Assembly (NCBI RefSeq): GCF_001875725.1
Contig: NZ_MLCQ01000029.1
Coordinates: 310,001-374,000, forward strand
Length of the DNA: 64,000 nt
From: Corynebacterium sp. NML140438
GTDB lineage: Bacteria > Actinomycetota > Actinomycetes > Mycobacteriales > Mycobacteriaceae
Reading direction: 5' to 3'
Part shown: piece after piece, positions 44,101 to 52,585 of the stretch
Layout: every line of letters starts with the position of its first letter
Position numbering within the stretch: position 1 is the first letter of the stretch
The notes under the pieces: model-generated
The model's database searches: none
The model's input: only the letters and a program-made list of their open reading frames with translations
Told to the model about the DNA's origin: nothing
Made by a program: the position numbers and the translations under genes

Positions 44101-46145
44101 TGCTGGCCGAGGCAGCCAAATGCTCGGAAAGCGCACCCCCCCCCCGCTACGTTTCCTTCGAGGGCATCGCGCTTGCCGATACGTTCCAGATCCACGAGGA
44201 AGGAGACATCCTCGACCTCACGGTATTCAGGAACAACAACGAACGCATTGTTCGCCAGAAGGAAGCCCCGATCAATGTCATCGTGGGCAATCCGCCGTAC
44301 TCATCGGGTCAGAAAAAAGCGAATGACAACAACGCGAACCTGAAGTACCCGACACTAGACGCGCGTATTGCAGAAACGTACGCGGCGAAGTCAACGGCGA
44401 CGAATAAGAACTCGCTATACGACTCATACCTGCGCGCATTCCGGTGGGCGACGGACCGAATCGGGGATCATGGCGTCGTGGCGTTTATCGCAAATAACGG
44501 CTGGGTAGACGGCAACACCGGAGATGGTGTCCGCCTGTCGATGGCCGAGGATTTCACCGACCTCTATGTTTTCAATCTGCGCGGCAACTCTTTGGGTGGT
44601 GGCGAACAAGCCAAGCGTGAGGGCGACAATGTCTTTGATATCCGAGTCGGCGTTGCGGTGCTGATCGGTGTGAAGGATCCTTCCAAGACCGGCTTCCACC
44701 TGCATTACGCGCAGACTCCTGACTATCAGAAGCGTAAAGAGAAGCTGGCGTTTGCCGAGAATGCGTCAATTGACCGGATTAAGTGGCGTTCAATCACGCC
44801 GAATCAGCACGGTGACTGGCTAAATCAGCGTAGTGCCGAGTTTGGGACATGGCCCGTGATCGGCGAGAAGAAGAGCGACGAAACAACATTCTTCACAACG
44901 TATTCCTCAGGACTAAAGACAGGTCGCGACTCGTGGTCTTATTCGTCTTCTATCCCACAACTCGTAGAAAACATCGAGACGCACGTTGCGAACTACGATC
45001 AGGCGCAAGTTGTGTTGCGAAGCGAAGGGTTCGAGCAAAACAAGCGGGGTGTTGATGCGTTGTTTGCACAGCACCCGGAGCTGATCGACAGCACGAAGGG
45101 TTCATGGAATGTAAATCTCAAGCAAGAACTCTCTCGAGGAACAGAAATCACGCTTGATACGGACCGTGCCTACACCTCGATGTACCGTCCCTTCTTTAAG
45201 CAACGGAGCTACTTCGCGAAGGAACTGATCGATAGGCAGTACCAGTTGCCGTCGATGTTCCCGACGCAGCAACACCACAACATCGGGTTTGCCCAGATGA
45301 CCGTAGGCGCGGTGAAGCCTTACAGCATTTTTGCAGCTGATATGCTCCTTGACCTTAATCTGTTTGGTTCAGAAGGGACACAGTTCTTCCCACGCTTCAC
45401 TTGGGAGCTCGTTGAGGCTTCGGATGGTGCGTTGTTTGGCGAGGGGGCGTCGATAAGCGAGGGTGAGTCCTCGATGTATGGGCAGGTCGGTGAGGTCGTT
45501 GCGGGGTATGTGCGCAAGGACAACATCACCGACGCGATCAAGGCTGTCTACCGTGACGCGCTGGGTGCGGATGTTACTGGTGACGATATTTTTCACTTTG
45601 TCTACGGCAAGCTGCACGACCCGAATTATCGGGAGGCGTACGCGGCGGATTTGAAAAAGATGCTGCCGCACATCGAGACACCGGGAACGCGGGAAGAGTT
45701 CGACAAGTTCGCGCGCGCTGGCAAGGAACTCATGGACCTGCACGTCGGATACGAGGACGTGGAGCCATACCCGCTGGACATCACGGTCAAGGGCGACGAG
45801 TCCGATCCGGATACCTGGCGCGTGTTGAAGATGAAGTGGGGGCGCAAGAAGGACCCCGAGACCGGTAAGAACGTCAACGACGTGACCAAGCTGATCTATA
45901 ACAAGCGCGTCACCATCACTGGTATTCCGGCTGAGGCTGACGAGTACATGCTGGGGTCGCGCTCTGCGGTGGCGTGGTTGATTGACCGCTACCAGGTGAA
46001 GAAGGACAAGGCGTCCGGGATTGTGAACGACCCGAATGACTGGTCCGATGAGGTAGGCAACCCTCGCTACATCGTGGACCTGATTGGTAAAGTCACGCGG
46101 GTTGCGGTGGAGACGGTGCGGATCGTGGAGGGGCTGCGAGAATAA
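41181..46145 (+). CDS. Type ISP restriction-modification enzyme (nuclease-helicase-methyltransferase)
   Basis: The 1654-residue single chain has an Mrr-like PD-(D/E)xK nuclease at the N-terminus (KSDVGIDLVAR, AIQCKFY, residues 60-85). The SF2 motor has Walker A MACGTGKT (204-211) and ICDEAHRT (331-338), then a helicase C domain (LTNARCLSEGVDVPALDSVV, QSVGRVMRKAEG). A coupler is followed by an N6-adenine gamma methyltransferase with motif I LDPFTGTGTF (about 918) and motif IV VGNPPYS (about 1035). The last 500 residues would be the target-recognition domain. This is the LlaGI/LlaBIII architecture: it methylates one adenine site and cuts foreign DNA after translocation. ATG 41190 is the alternative start. 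A C10 tract interrupts the methyltransferase region. Confidence 0.9.
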   Translation: MLRMSTFTDAIEELRKLPSKSEQGLAFEKLMVNYFKTDPTLSSEYSEVYRWVDWPFNGGKSDVGIDLVARRVDDGEWTAIQCKFYLPTTHIQKGQLDSFFEASGRSFETDRGVEQFANRLIISTTDRWSSNAEAMLENQLIATNRIGTSAIAESPINWDIAYPGSEMSVNLTLRETFEPRPHQATAIEKSLEGFKAHDRGKLIMACGTGKTFTALRLAERFAKEHYGKARVLFLVPSISLLSQSLKEWTAQARMDLRSYAVCSDSKVARKAEDIASYDLEVPVSTNGEDIAERLSKRKRAAGLSVVFSTYQSLPAIHDAQEAGLEEFDLVICDEAHRTTGATLAGEDPSNFSRIHDNDYIKAKKRLYMTATPRLFDETVKGKAIEHSAELYSMDDEAVYGPEFHRLGFGEAVDKGLLTDYKVLIMTVDESLGADAMGKFNAAGGKDINLTTGSAMIGVWNALAKRSGGLQGKKGGFDEGAEPMHRTVAFAKDIKTSKAITEAFPLLVKSHRELLQEKAVTNDIQTLNMDLDVQAQHVDGAMNALERSTKLTWLESDMPTNETRVLTNARCLSEGVDVPALDSVVFFNPRNSMVDVVQSVGRVMRKAEGKDYGYIILPVAVAPDTSPSEALNDNQRFKVVWQILNALRAHDDRFNAKVNSIALNENVQDDLPISVQPVVDPAQEAKKKLANSERTEAHESDQVTAQQIALFSLEQWQEAIYTKLVDKVGTRTYWEDWADDVADISKAQVTRIRALLDQADATLRGEFDTFVEGLRGNLNDSISEDEAISMLSQHLITAPVFDALFSEHNFAVHNPVSQVMQRMVDALDDSDLDAETDSLEKFYASVRVRASEVTSASGKQQVIKELYERFFQKAFKRDADKLGIVYTPVEIVDFILRAADDVSKKHFGRGLTDESVHILDPFTGTGTFMVRLLQSGLIDPKDLARKYANELHATEIMLLAYYVAAANIETTFNALLAEAAKCSESAPPPRYVSFEGIALADTFQIHEEGDILDLTVFRNNNERIVRQKEAPINVIVGNPPYSSGQKKANDNNANLKYPTLDARIAETYAAKSTATNKNSLYDSYLRAFRWATDRIGDHGVVAFIANNGWVDGNTGDGVRLSMAEDFTDLYVFNLRGNSLGGGEQAKREGDNVFDIRVGVAVLIGVKDPSKTGFHLHYAQTPDYQKRKEKLAFAENASIDRIKWRSITPNQHGDWLNQRSAEFGTWPVIGEKKSDETTFFTTYSSGLKTGRDSWSYSSSIPQLVENIETHVANYDQAQVVLRSEGFEQNKRGVDALFAQHPELIDSTKGSWNVNLKQELSRGTEITLDTDRAYTSMYRPFFKQRSYFAKELIDRQYQLPSMFPTQQHHNIGFAQMTVGAVKPYSIFAADMLLDLNLFGSEGTQFFPRFTWELVEASDGALFGEGASISEGESSMYGQVGEVVAGYVRKDNITDAIKAVYRDALGADVTGDDIFHFVYGKLHDPNYREAYAADLKKMLPHIETPGTREEFDKFARAGKELMDLHVGYEDVEPYPLDITVKGDESDPDTWRVLKMKWGRKKDPETGKNVNDVTKLIYNKRVTITGIPAEADEYMLGSRSAVAWLIDRYQVKKDKASGIVNDPNDWSDEVGNPRYIVDLIGKVTRVAVETVRIVEGLRE
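44136..44145 (+). repeat. Ten-cytosine homopolymer inside the Type ISP gene
   Basis: Ten consecutive C residues encode Pro-Pro-Pro-Arg at about residue 986, between methyltransferase motifs I and IV. A gain or loss of one C shifts the frame and would remove the methylation and target-recognition parts. The current length is in frame. Confidence 0.85.
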
Positions 46146-46156
46146 CGCCGTTTGCT

Positions 46157-46398
46157 TCATTGACAGTTGAGGCTCGAGAGCGTGGCTTCATCACGGATGA
46201 TCGAAAAGCGGTGCGGTGGCCCCTCAGTCGTCAGGTTGACCTTGAACACCTCACCGAAGATCCGGGCCGTAGCGGACGTGTCATCCACCTCGACCTCAAC
46301 TCATCAACCGCACCCTCAAGTCTGCATGCGTCTTTAGCGTCTTTAGACGCTTTCCTGGCGTCATCACCAATCTTCAAACCGAAAGAGGAGTCAGCCAT
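46157..46398 (-). pseudogene. Frameshifted small gene of unknown function
   Basis: ATG 46398 opens MADSSFGLKIGDDARKASKD with protein-like composition. After about 35 residues the sensible frame switches by one base near 46290 and continues as VEVDDTSATARIFGEVFKV and PPHRFSIIRDEATL to a stop at 46157. The two parts together would be about 80 residues. The opposite-strand frame (46160-46420) is the shadow. It lies between the Type ISP gene and the HigBA pair. Family not recognised. Confidence 0.45.
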
Positions 46399-46451
46399 GA
46401 GAGGCGTATCCCCCACTTGAGCCATGTAGCTTTTAGGCTACACTTGGGCGT

Positions 46452-46760
46452 GTGGAGATCATTTCCAGCAGCTTGTTTGACGCCTGGTTAGGTGAGCTAA
46501 AAGACAAACATGCTCAGCGACGCATTTTGTATGCAATAGCCCGATGCGAAGCACACGGAAGAATGATTGGAGACATCAAACCCGTTGGCGAGAAGGTTAG
46601 CGAGATGAGATTTCATTTCGGGCCCGGCTATCGGGTGTACTACACCCGACTAGGCGCAATAACGGTTTTCCTGCTGGCCGGAGGAGATAAATCCAGCCAG
46701 GATAAAGATATTCGAACCGCTCAAAAGCTCGCACAACAGGTAAGGGAGGAACAGTCGTGA
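46452..46760 (+). CDS. HigB-like toxin (RelE superfamily)
   Basis: The product has 102 residues from GTG 46452. The RelE/Gp49-like fold has FDAWLGELKDKHAQRRILYAI, MRFHFGPGYRVYYTRLG (the conserved R-x-G-YRVYY strand) and VFLLAGGDKSSQDKDI. It would cleave mRNA at the ribosome. It is the upstream gene of a toxin-first pair, with a 4-base overlap to the antitoxin gene, the HigBA order. The position next to a restriction system fits a stabilising module. Confidence 0.85.
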   Translation: MEIISSSLFDAWLGELKDKHAQRRILYAIARCEAHGRMIGDIKPVGEKVSEMRFHFGPGYRVYYTRLGAITVFLLAGGDKSSQDKDIRTAQKLAQQVREEQS

Positions 46761-47050
46761 AGGAAGTAACATTTTCAGCGTTCGATGCAAGCAAATATCT
46801 CGATAGCCAAGAAGCAGTGAACGATTACCTGGCTATCGCACTCGAAGACGGCGATACGAAAACCGTACAGGTGGTTTTGCGTGACATTGCAAGGGCACAC
46901 GGCATGAGCCAGCTCGCTAAAGAGACTCAACTCAACCGTGAATCCCTCTACAAGTCACTATCAAAAGACGGTAACCCGTCCTTTGCGGCTATCACGAAAA
47001 TCATGAAAGCCCTGGGACTCAAAATAACTCTCGCTACACAAAATGCCTAG
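46757..47050 (+). CDS. HigA-like antitoxin
   Basis: The product has 97 residues from GTG 46757. The helix-turn-helix region has DIARAHGMSQLAKETQLNRE and YKSLSKDGNPSFAAITKIM, the form found in antitoxins paired with Gp49/RelE-type killers. It neutralises the preceding toxin and probably represses the pair. Its 3' end runs straight into IS3 debris, but the length is normal. Confidence 0.82.
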   Translation: MKEVTFSAFDASKYLDSQEAVNDYLAIALEDGDTKTVQVVLRDIARAHGMSQLAKETQLNRESLYKSLSKDGNPSFAAITKIMKALGLKITLATQNA

Positions 47051-47650
47051 ATACCTGCTGGAATCACATCACCAATACACCAAACACGCCTCTGCTCGGC
47101 CCGTCCGGCCTCTATCCGCCGATCAGTGGTGGATCGCGGATTTCACGTATGTGCACACCAGCTGCGGTTTCAGCTACGTGGCTTCTGTCACCGACGTATT
47201 CACCCGTGAGATCCTGGCGTATGTCGTGGACACCCGAGCCACGAAATCTTTGGCCATCCGTGCGCTGCGACAGGCACTGGCACTACGCCAGCGCCAGGAC
47301 CCGTACTTTGAGTCGGCCGGGGTGCCCCATCACTCGGGCGGGCTCACAGTACACTCCCACACATCTCCGCCGTCTGCTTGCCGTCCATCAGATAGACGGG
47401 TCCATCGGCACTGTCGGCGACGCCTACGACAACGGTCTGATGGAGTCAACGATCGGGCTGTACAAGTCTGAACTCATTGATTTCGAGGCAGAGACGTGGA
47501 CGAACTGGGGGGGAGGTGGAACGCGCCACAGCCGGATGGGTCCACTGGTACAATCACGAGCGGTTGCATTCCTCGCTCGGGCATATCCCGCCGATCAAGC
47601 ACTACACCAACTACCAACGAGAAAACCACGCAGGCCTTCACGCCGCGTAA
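47043..47650 (+). pseudogene. IS3-family transposase (OrfB) remnant
   Basis: The integrase core is recognisable in several frames. The first Asp region is SADQWWIADFTYVHTSCGFS and SVTDVFTREILAYVVDT. The second Asp-containing SQYT segment is at 47343 after a frameshift; the Glu region is TVGDAYDNGLMESTIGLYKSE. After another shift near 47505 the tail reads HWYNHERLHSSLGHIPP and YTNYQRENHAGLHAA to a stop at 47650. The N-terminus and OrfA are missing. At least two frameshifts make it inactive. Confidence 0.85.
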
Positions 47651-47697
47651 CACGCCACTCTCAAAAAGTCAGGCCGATTCACAACACCAGCAGAAGG

Positions 47698-48409
47698 ATG
47701 CTCTTTGACGAGTTTGAACGCGGCGTACTAGGCGAACTTCCCACATCACCGTGGCAGCATACCGAATGGAAACGCGCGAACATCGCCCCCAACTTCCACA
47801 TCACCGTCAACACTGCACGTTACTTAAGTGCCTTACCAGCTTGTCGGCCGGACTGTCGATGTACGTATCACTGGCAATGAAGTAACCGTTTTTGATGCCG
47901 GGCAGCGTGTTGCAACCCACCGGCTTGCCCAAGCCCGGGGGATCTATGTCACCGATGTGGATCATATTCCTGCCAACATGGCTGACACCACAGGGTTGTG
48001 GACCAGTGAGTACTTCTACCGTGAAGCAGCCAAGATCGGGCCCGCAACCCGGACAGTCATCGAAGAACTCATCAGCGCAAAGGCAATCCCTGCCCAGGTA
48101 TTTCAGTCGTGACGAAACGTACTGAATATGGGCAAACACGCCAACAAAGTGATTCTGGAACAAGCCTGTGCACGCCTGATCGCACCTGATGGCACCAGGA
48201 GGGCTGTGTCGTATACCGCGGTGAAAAACATGATGGCCGCGGTACGCAAAGACCAATCAACCCGCCCGACAGGCCATGATCTGCCAGCCACAACAGCGCC
48301 TGAAACACCACCGGTGGAACACGCACGCGATACCTGCGGCGCATATCTGGGTGGGTCTGCCCAGTTCAGTATGGAAAACCTCACGAAGAAAGGACCCCTA
48401 CAGTCATGA
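47698..48409 (+). pseudogene. istA: IS21-family IstA transposase, 3' remnant
   Basis: Only the C-terminal third of IstA remains and it is split over three frames. The pieces are LFDEFERGVLGELPTSPW (47701-47825), VPYQLVGR- and YVTDVDHIPANM-containing sequence (47828-48112), and MGKHANKVILEQACARLI to the end (48128-48409). The 5' part is replaced by the IS3 remnant. It is followed by istB with a 4-base overlap, the normal IS21 order. Confidence 0.8.
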
Positions 48410-49182
48410 CACAGCCACAACCAGCATCAGCATCAGCGCGCTTTCTTGATGAATCGATCCTGCCTGTCTTTACCGATCTACGTATGACGGCTTTTGGCCG
48501 AACCGTGATTGATATTGCAGCAGATCCCATCTTCGACTCGTGGAGCTTTTCTGACAAAGTGCTCTACGCGCTCGATAAAGAAGTCGCGGCCAAGCGTGAA
48601 CGACGAGTCAACAAATTACTCAAAGCATCCCGATCGCCAAATCTCGATGCGTGTATCGAAGACATCACCTACGCACCCGGCCGCAACCTCAACAAAGAGC
48701 AAATCACCAGACTCGCTCACTGCCAATGGTGTCAAAAAGCGCAAAGCATTGTCATCCTCGGCAAATCATCCGTCGGCAAAACATACCTGGCCCAAGCACT
48801 CCTTACCGCTGCGTGCAGAAACGACTACTCTGCTCGTTTCTTCCGCACAGACACCCTGGCCAACCAGCTGATGGTGCTACGCCATGATGACACAGCACGC
48901 ATGGAGTTTCTTCAAGACTTACACCTGGCAGACGTACTCGTACTTGATGACTTCTTAACAACGCCGATTGATGCTGCCACAGCACACCAGCTGCTCAACA
49001 TTCTTGCTGAGCGTGAACACCGGGGCTCAACCATTGTCACCTCCCAGTTCACACCCGATGAGTGGTACAAGTCCATCCCGGATGCTGTCATCGCCGGGTC
49101 GATCCTGAATCGGCTTGTCGTTGGCGCTGAGATCATCACACTCGAAGGACCAAACATGCGCCTCGAAGCCAATACGCAGTAG
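48406..49182 (+). CDS. istB: IS21-family helper ATPase IstB
   Basis: The 258-residue product is full length. It has a DnaC/DnaA-like AAA core, Walker A ILGKSSVGKTYLAQAL, Walker B DVLVLDDFLTT, sensor IVTSQFTPDEWYKSIPD and the tail AVIAGSILNRLVVGAE. It would load IstA on target DNA. Walker A has Ser where Gly-Pro-Pro-Gly is common but keeps Gly-Lys-Thr. With istA broken it is stranded. Confidence 0.92.
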   Translation: MTQPQPASASARFLDESILPVFTDLRMTAFGRTVIDIAADPIFDSWSFSDKVLYALDKEVAAKRERRVNKLLKASRSPNLDACIEDITYAPGRNLNKEQITRLAHCQWCQKAQSIVILGKSSVGKTYLAQALLTAACRNDYSARFFRTDTLANQLMVLRHDDTARMEFLQDLHLADVLVLDDFLTTPIDAATAHQLLNILAEREHRGSTIVTSQFTPDEWYKSIPDAVIAGSILNRLVVGAEIITLEGPNMRLEANTQ

Positions 49183-49200
49183 CGGCTCATAGTCAACGCC

Positions 49201-49254
49201 CGGGTGTTACCCGATACTCACCCGGGCGTTACTGGATACTCACCACGGTGTTAC
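49201..49254 (+). repeat. IS21 right-end repeats
   Basis: Two 22-bp direct repeats (49201-49222 and 49223-49244, four differences, sharing GTTAC and GGATACTCACC-like cores) and a third partial unit (CGGTGTTAC) lie just after istB. Multiple terminal repeats are typical of IS21-family ends. They mark the right boundary of the element. Confidence 0.7.
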
Positions 49255-49261
49255 TAAATCC

Positions 49262-49438
49262 GTGGTCCTAACAGCTATCGCGTCCCCATTCGTGGCCATG
49301 TCTCAGTCGTTTAGCAAGCAGGCGAATACGCTCTGGTACGAGATTTTCGATGTCGTCAAAGCCAACTCGCTGGTGGACTACTCGGGGCCGACTCCTGCGG
49401 ATAACGTGATGGAACGGCTACTTCAGGCACGCTCATAG
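49262..49438 (+). pseudogene. C-terminal gene fragment cut by the IS21 element
   Basis: An open frame with protein-like composition begins directly at the IS21 end and runs 58 codons, containing QSFSKQANTLWYEIFDVVK and ending VMERLLQARS. It has no ribosome-binding site. It is read as the 3' end of a gene interrupted by the insertion. Family not recognised. Confidence 0.5.
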
Positions 49439-50668
49439 TTATTGGCGTAGTGCGGGTGCGGTGTGGGCGTAGATGACGACCACTGCAATCAAGGCGATAC
49501 AGACGGCGAAGGGTGCCAGCGGGTTCCACCCGTAAAGGGCGGTCGAAGCCAGCGGGGCAATCGCGTACGCCAACCCATTATTAGCGTTGATGATGCCAGC
49601 CACTGCGCCTTGCTCATCTGCACTCATCTTCAAGGTTGGGCCAGTGTTGTACCCGGGCATCGCCAGTCCCATACCTACCCCCAGCACGATACACCCGACA
49701 ACCAGTAAAGCGTGCGAGGAGGTAGGCCAAATGAGCACAGTTGCAACTAGTGTAATGGCCAGACCAGTACGTAAAAGCTTCGCTGCTCCCCACCCTGTCT
49801 TTGGAGCAATCACCGCTTGGGCAATGATCATGGTCACGCCCATGATGGTCAGGTAAATCGCGGAAATACCTGCGGTCGCAGTTGCCGACAGGGCGAAGCG
49901 GTCTTGGACAGTGAATCCAAAAATCGTAGCAACAGAAGAAAACACAAGAAACATCACCAGACCAGTTGCTAGCCAGGGAGCTACACGCGGATCAGTGAAG
50001 CGAATCCGTTGAGGCTTTGCAAAAAGTTGCCCTCGGCTTTGAGGTGCGAAACTCACCAAGAGAACAACCAGACCAATCACCATCACAACGGGCATGACCA
50101 CCAAGGGCAAGAGCAGGCCACCAGCAGCGGCTAACACACCTCCAGTAACACCTCCAACAATGGAGGCCATCCCTTGAGCCGCTCCAATCATGCCCAGTGC
50201 TTTTACCCGCCCGTTCTCGCTGGCAGCATGCGTGACCAGGTGGGCTTGCGCGGTCGGGGCGATCGCTGAAATCCCTCCACCATAGAGCAAACCACGAGTG
50301 ATCACAACACCAAAAACTAGTCCGACACCGCCAACTACCTGGTTCATCCCCAGGTAGGAGACAATACCGAAGGCGCTCAAAGCGATGATCGCGATCACAA
50401 GCCCGGCAGCGAGTACACGTTTAGCGCCGACACGTTGGGAAGCTCGCCCCCAATAAGCACTCAAGCTCGCTAGTACAATCGCTGCCAAAGAGATAGTGGC
50501 GCCAATATGCCATTCCCGCAATCCCATCTGTCGTGACAGTGGCGCGATGATCGGATTGAGAATCATTTGCCCCATAAAGGCGAGAAAAACGATTCCCACT
50601 ACCAGGTTTGCTTGCGCTCCTGGATCAATAGAGCTCTGTGTCGGCTTATTACTACGAGGGTCGGGCAT
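49439..50668 (-). CDS. MFS drug efflux transporter
   Basis: The product has 409 residues from ATG 50668 (GGAG upstream). It has twelve membrane segments with the MFS motif A-like loop SAYWGRASQRVGAKRVLAAG and motif C-like GVITRGLLYGGGISAIAPTA. It belongs to the drug:H+ antiporter group; tetracycline-type specificity is possible but cannot be assigned. It is divergent from a TetR-family gene, with paired palindromes in the spacer. Codon use is less GC-rich than its neighbours, suggesting transfer. Confidence 0.85.
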   Translation of the reverse strand: MPDPRSNKPTQSSIDPGAQANLVVGIVFLAFMGQMILNPIIAPLSRQMGLREWHIGATISLAAIVLASLSAYWGRASQRVGAKRVLAAGLVIAIIALSAFGIVSYLGMNQVVGGVGLVFGVVITRGLLYGGGISAIAPTAQAHLVTHAASENGRVKALGMIGAAQGMASIVGGVTGGVLAAAGGLLLPLVVMPVVMVIGLVVLLVSFAPQSRGQLFAKPQRIRFTDPRVAPWLATGLVMFLVFSSVATIFGFTVQDRFALSATATAGISAIYLTIMGVTMIIAQAVIAPKTGWGAAKLLRTGLAITLVATVLIWPTSSHALLVVGCIVLGVGMGLAMPGYNTGPTLKMSADEQGAVAGIINANNGLAYAIAPLASTALYGWNPLAPFAVCIALIAVVVIYAHTAPALRQ

Positions 50669-50681
50669 CACTACACTCCAT

Positions 50682-50730
50682 TACTAGAACACTGTTTCAC
50701 TTAGGGATATTGTAGAATGGTGTTCTAGTA
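50682..50730. promoter_or_regulatory. Paired TetR-type operators
   Basis: TACTAGAACAC (50682-50692) and its exact reverse complement GTGTTCTAGTA (50720-50730) are 27 bases apart. Each half lies in a smaller palindrome, the clearer being TAGAATGGTGTTCTA. They cover both divergent promoters, as expected for a regulator that represses itself and the efflux gene. Confidence 0.7.
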
Positions 50731-50759
50731 AGGGTCAAGGAATAAGTTAGGGTCACCTT

Positions 50760-51437
50760 ATGAACACTGCGCTAACGGGGCGAAGGGCTGGGCTATCACG
50801 CGAGCTGATTGTCAAACAAGCTGTACAGTTAAGCGCGATCAGTGGCGTTGAGGGATGGTCAGTACGGGACATTGCCCGTGAACTGGGCGTGGTTCCCTCA
50901 GTGATTTATCATTATTTTCCAAACAAGGAAGCCATTTGTGATGCTGTTGTAGACCGGGTATGTGTCGGGATTGAAGTTCCCGACCCGGACCTTGAATGGA
51001 AAGCCTGGTTTCGAGCTATGGCTCACAATCTACGCCCCGCATTGTTAGCATATCCGGGGATTACCGACAGGTTCGCGCGGGGCAAGTTCACCGAACAGTT
51101 TTTGCCGATGATCGATGGAGCCTGGGCCAAACTACAAGAAGCTGGGTTTGGTGACAATTCGCCTGTGGCCTACACAATTATCGCGAACTCGATCATCCAC
51201 ACGATCGGAGCGAGAAACCTGCGCGCATCCAATCAAATCCAGCCTCGCCACAACCTGCACGAAATGCTTGTCAGGCTTGAGCCTATGATGGCTCAATCTG
51301 TTGGACTGACCAGTATTGTCAACTCTTACCTGGAGCCTCTCTCACACCCTGATGAAGAAGAAGCGATGTCCGAGGAATACTACGACCTCGTCATCGATGT
51401 GATTCTAGACGGCATCGAACACACCCTGCTGCCTTAA
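50760..51437 (+). CDS. TetR-family repressor with TetR_C-like ligand domain
   Basis: The 225-residue product has the N-terminal helix-turn-helix WSVRDIARELGVVPSVIYHYFPNKEAICDAV. Its C-terminal all-helical domain is of the tetracycline-repressor type (MIDGAWAKLQEAGFGDNSPV, YYDLVIDVILDGIEHTL). It controls the divergent MFS gene through the paired palindromes. The inducer is unknown. Confidence 0.88.
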   Translation: MNTALTGRRAGLSRELIVKQAVQLSAISGVEGWSVRDIARELGVVPSVIYHYFPNKEAICDAVVDRVCVGIEVPDPDLEWKAWFRAMAHNLRPALLAYPGITDRFARGKFTEQFLPMIDGAWAKLQEAGFGDNSPVAYTIIANSIIHTIGARNLRASNQIQPRHNLHEMLVRLEPMMAQSVGLTSIVNSYLEPLSHPDEEEAMSEEYYDLVIDVILDGIEHTLLP

Positions 51438-51527
51438 CTCTGACCCACTTCTCAATCATCGTCTTAGTGAGCGCCCGCACAGCTGTGTACTTCAACACAG
51501 CGGATGTAGCCCAGTTGATAAGCCGGG

Positions 51528-51602
51528 TCAGTTCACGTTCACCCCCGCGTTCTCATGGTCACGGAGACGGTTAAGTAGTTCTTCCTGATACGGATTATTC
51601 AT
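51528..51602 (-). CDS. Very short peptide gene at the prophage-remnant edge
   Basis: ATG 51602 has GAAGGG six bases upstream and encodes 24 residues (MNNPYQEELLNRLRDHENAG, then VNVN). It lies downstream of the capsid gene on the same strand, where head-tail genes would follow, so it may be the start of a truncated phage gene. Evidence is limited to the ribosome-binding site and composition. Confidence 0.3.
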   Translation of the reverse strand: MNNPYQEELLNRLRDHENAGVNVN

Positions 51603-51683
51603 GGTGTGCCCTTCATCCAGGTATGGGTAAAGGGGGCCAAGGCACACACCCTGACCCCTTCGCTGTCTGCTACGGGCTAGCGT

Positions 51684-52560
51684 CTACTCGGTAGCACCCG
51701 CCGTGGTCGGCTCCACCACATCCTGTTCAGCCGTCGCCAGCGCCTCCGGGCGGATCACGGAACCGCCGTACACCTGGAGGCCCGTAATCGCACGGGTGAA
51801 ACGGAACGGCAGCATGGACGATTCCTCCACCTCCGTGATCTGGTAGCCGAACGGGGTAGCCATCGGGTGGCCCGCAATGACCACCTCACGGCCCGGCACC
51901 GTCGGCGCGGAAATGATGCGGAACCCGAGCAGGCGACCAATCTCACCGTTCAAGAGATTGCTGTTGTTCACTGCCTTGTCCAGGCGCTCGTCGTACAGCA
52001 ACGCCGATTCCATCTCCGGGCCAACCATCACGAAACGGTCAGTCTTCGGAACCGAAGTGGCGTTGAGTTTCTTACGCAGCGCCACCAGCGTCTTGTACGC
52101 GTCCTTCTTCTCAATGTCGAGCGGGAGGGTGCCCACCTTGTTGGAGTTCTTCACTCCGTCCTTCATGAGCTTGCCGATGTAGGTATCGACCTGCTCGGAC
52201 ATGCCTTCCTCTGCCTCGCTGACTGCCTCCGGCTTCACGTCCAGAGCAGACTGGACGGAAGATACCAGCGGAATCTTGAAGTTGAAGTAGTCGCCCTGGT
52301 CGGTCTTGAACTTACGCTCTCCGAACTCGACATCTTCAACAATCATGTCTTCGGACTCGTCGTACTTACGGATGGTGGGGACGGCCAAGGTTGGAGACAA
52401 CAACCTCGTCACCCTTGCCCTTGATTTCACCTTCGAATTCGCGGTTCGTCACGCCTTCCTGCGCGAATGCCCAGGTCTCCTTGAGCGGCTGCATGAGCGC
52501 GGACGCGACAACGGGGCCAATTACCGGATCCCAGTTCTTGTGGGACTGTGGAGTTGCCAT
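51684..52560 (-). pseudogene. Phage major capsid protein, frameshifted
   Basis: ATG 52560 begins MATPQSHKNWDPVIGPVVAS. After about 59 residues the frame is broken in a CCCC run at 52377-52380 (one extra C). The protein continues in the next frame from IRKYDESEDMIVEDVEFGER to a stop at 51684. The restored protein of about 290 residues has the look of an actinophage HK97- or P22-like coat protein (GDYFNFKIPLVSS, DRFVMVGPEMESALLYDER, EVVIAGHPMATPFGYQ). One base deletion would restore it. It lies downstream of the scaffold gene, the usual phage order. Confidence 0.8.
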
Positions 52561-52585
52561 AGTGTGTTCCTCCTAGTGGAAACTG

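Noticed and set aside
46160..46420. Rightward 86-codon frame
   Set aside because: The opposite strand carries a better protein-like sequence split by one frameshift; this frame has only a TTG start and no ribosome-binding site.
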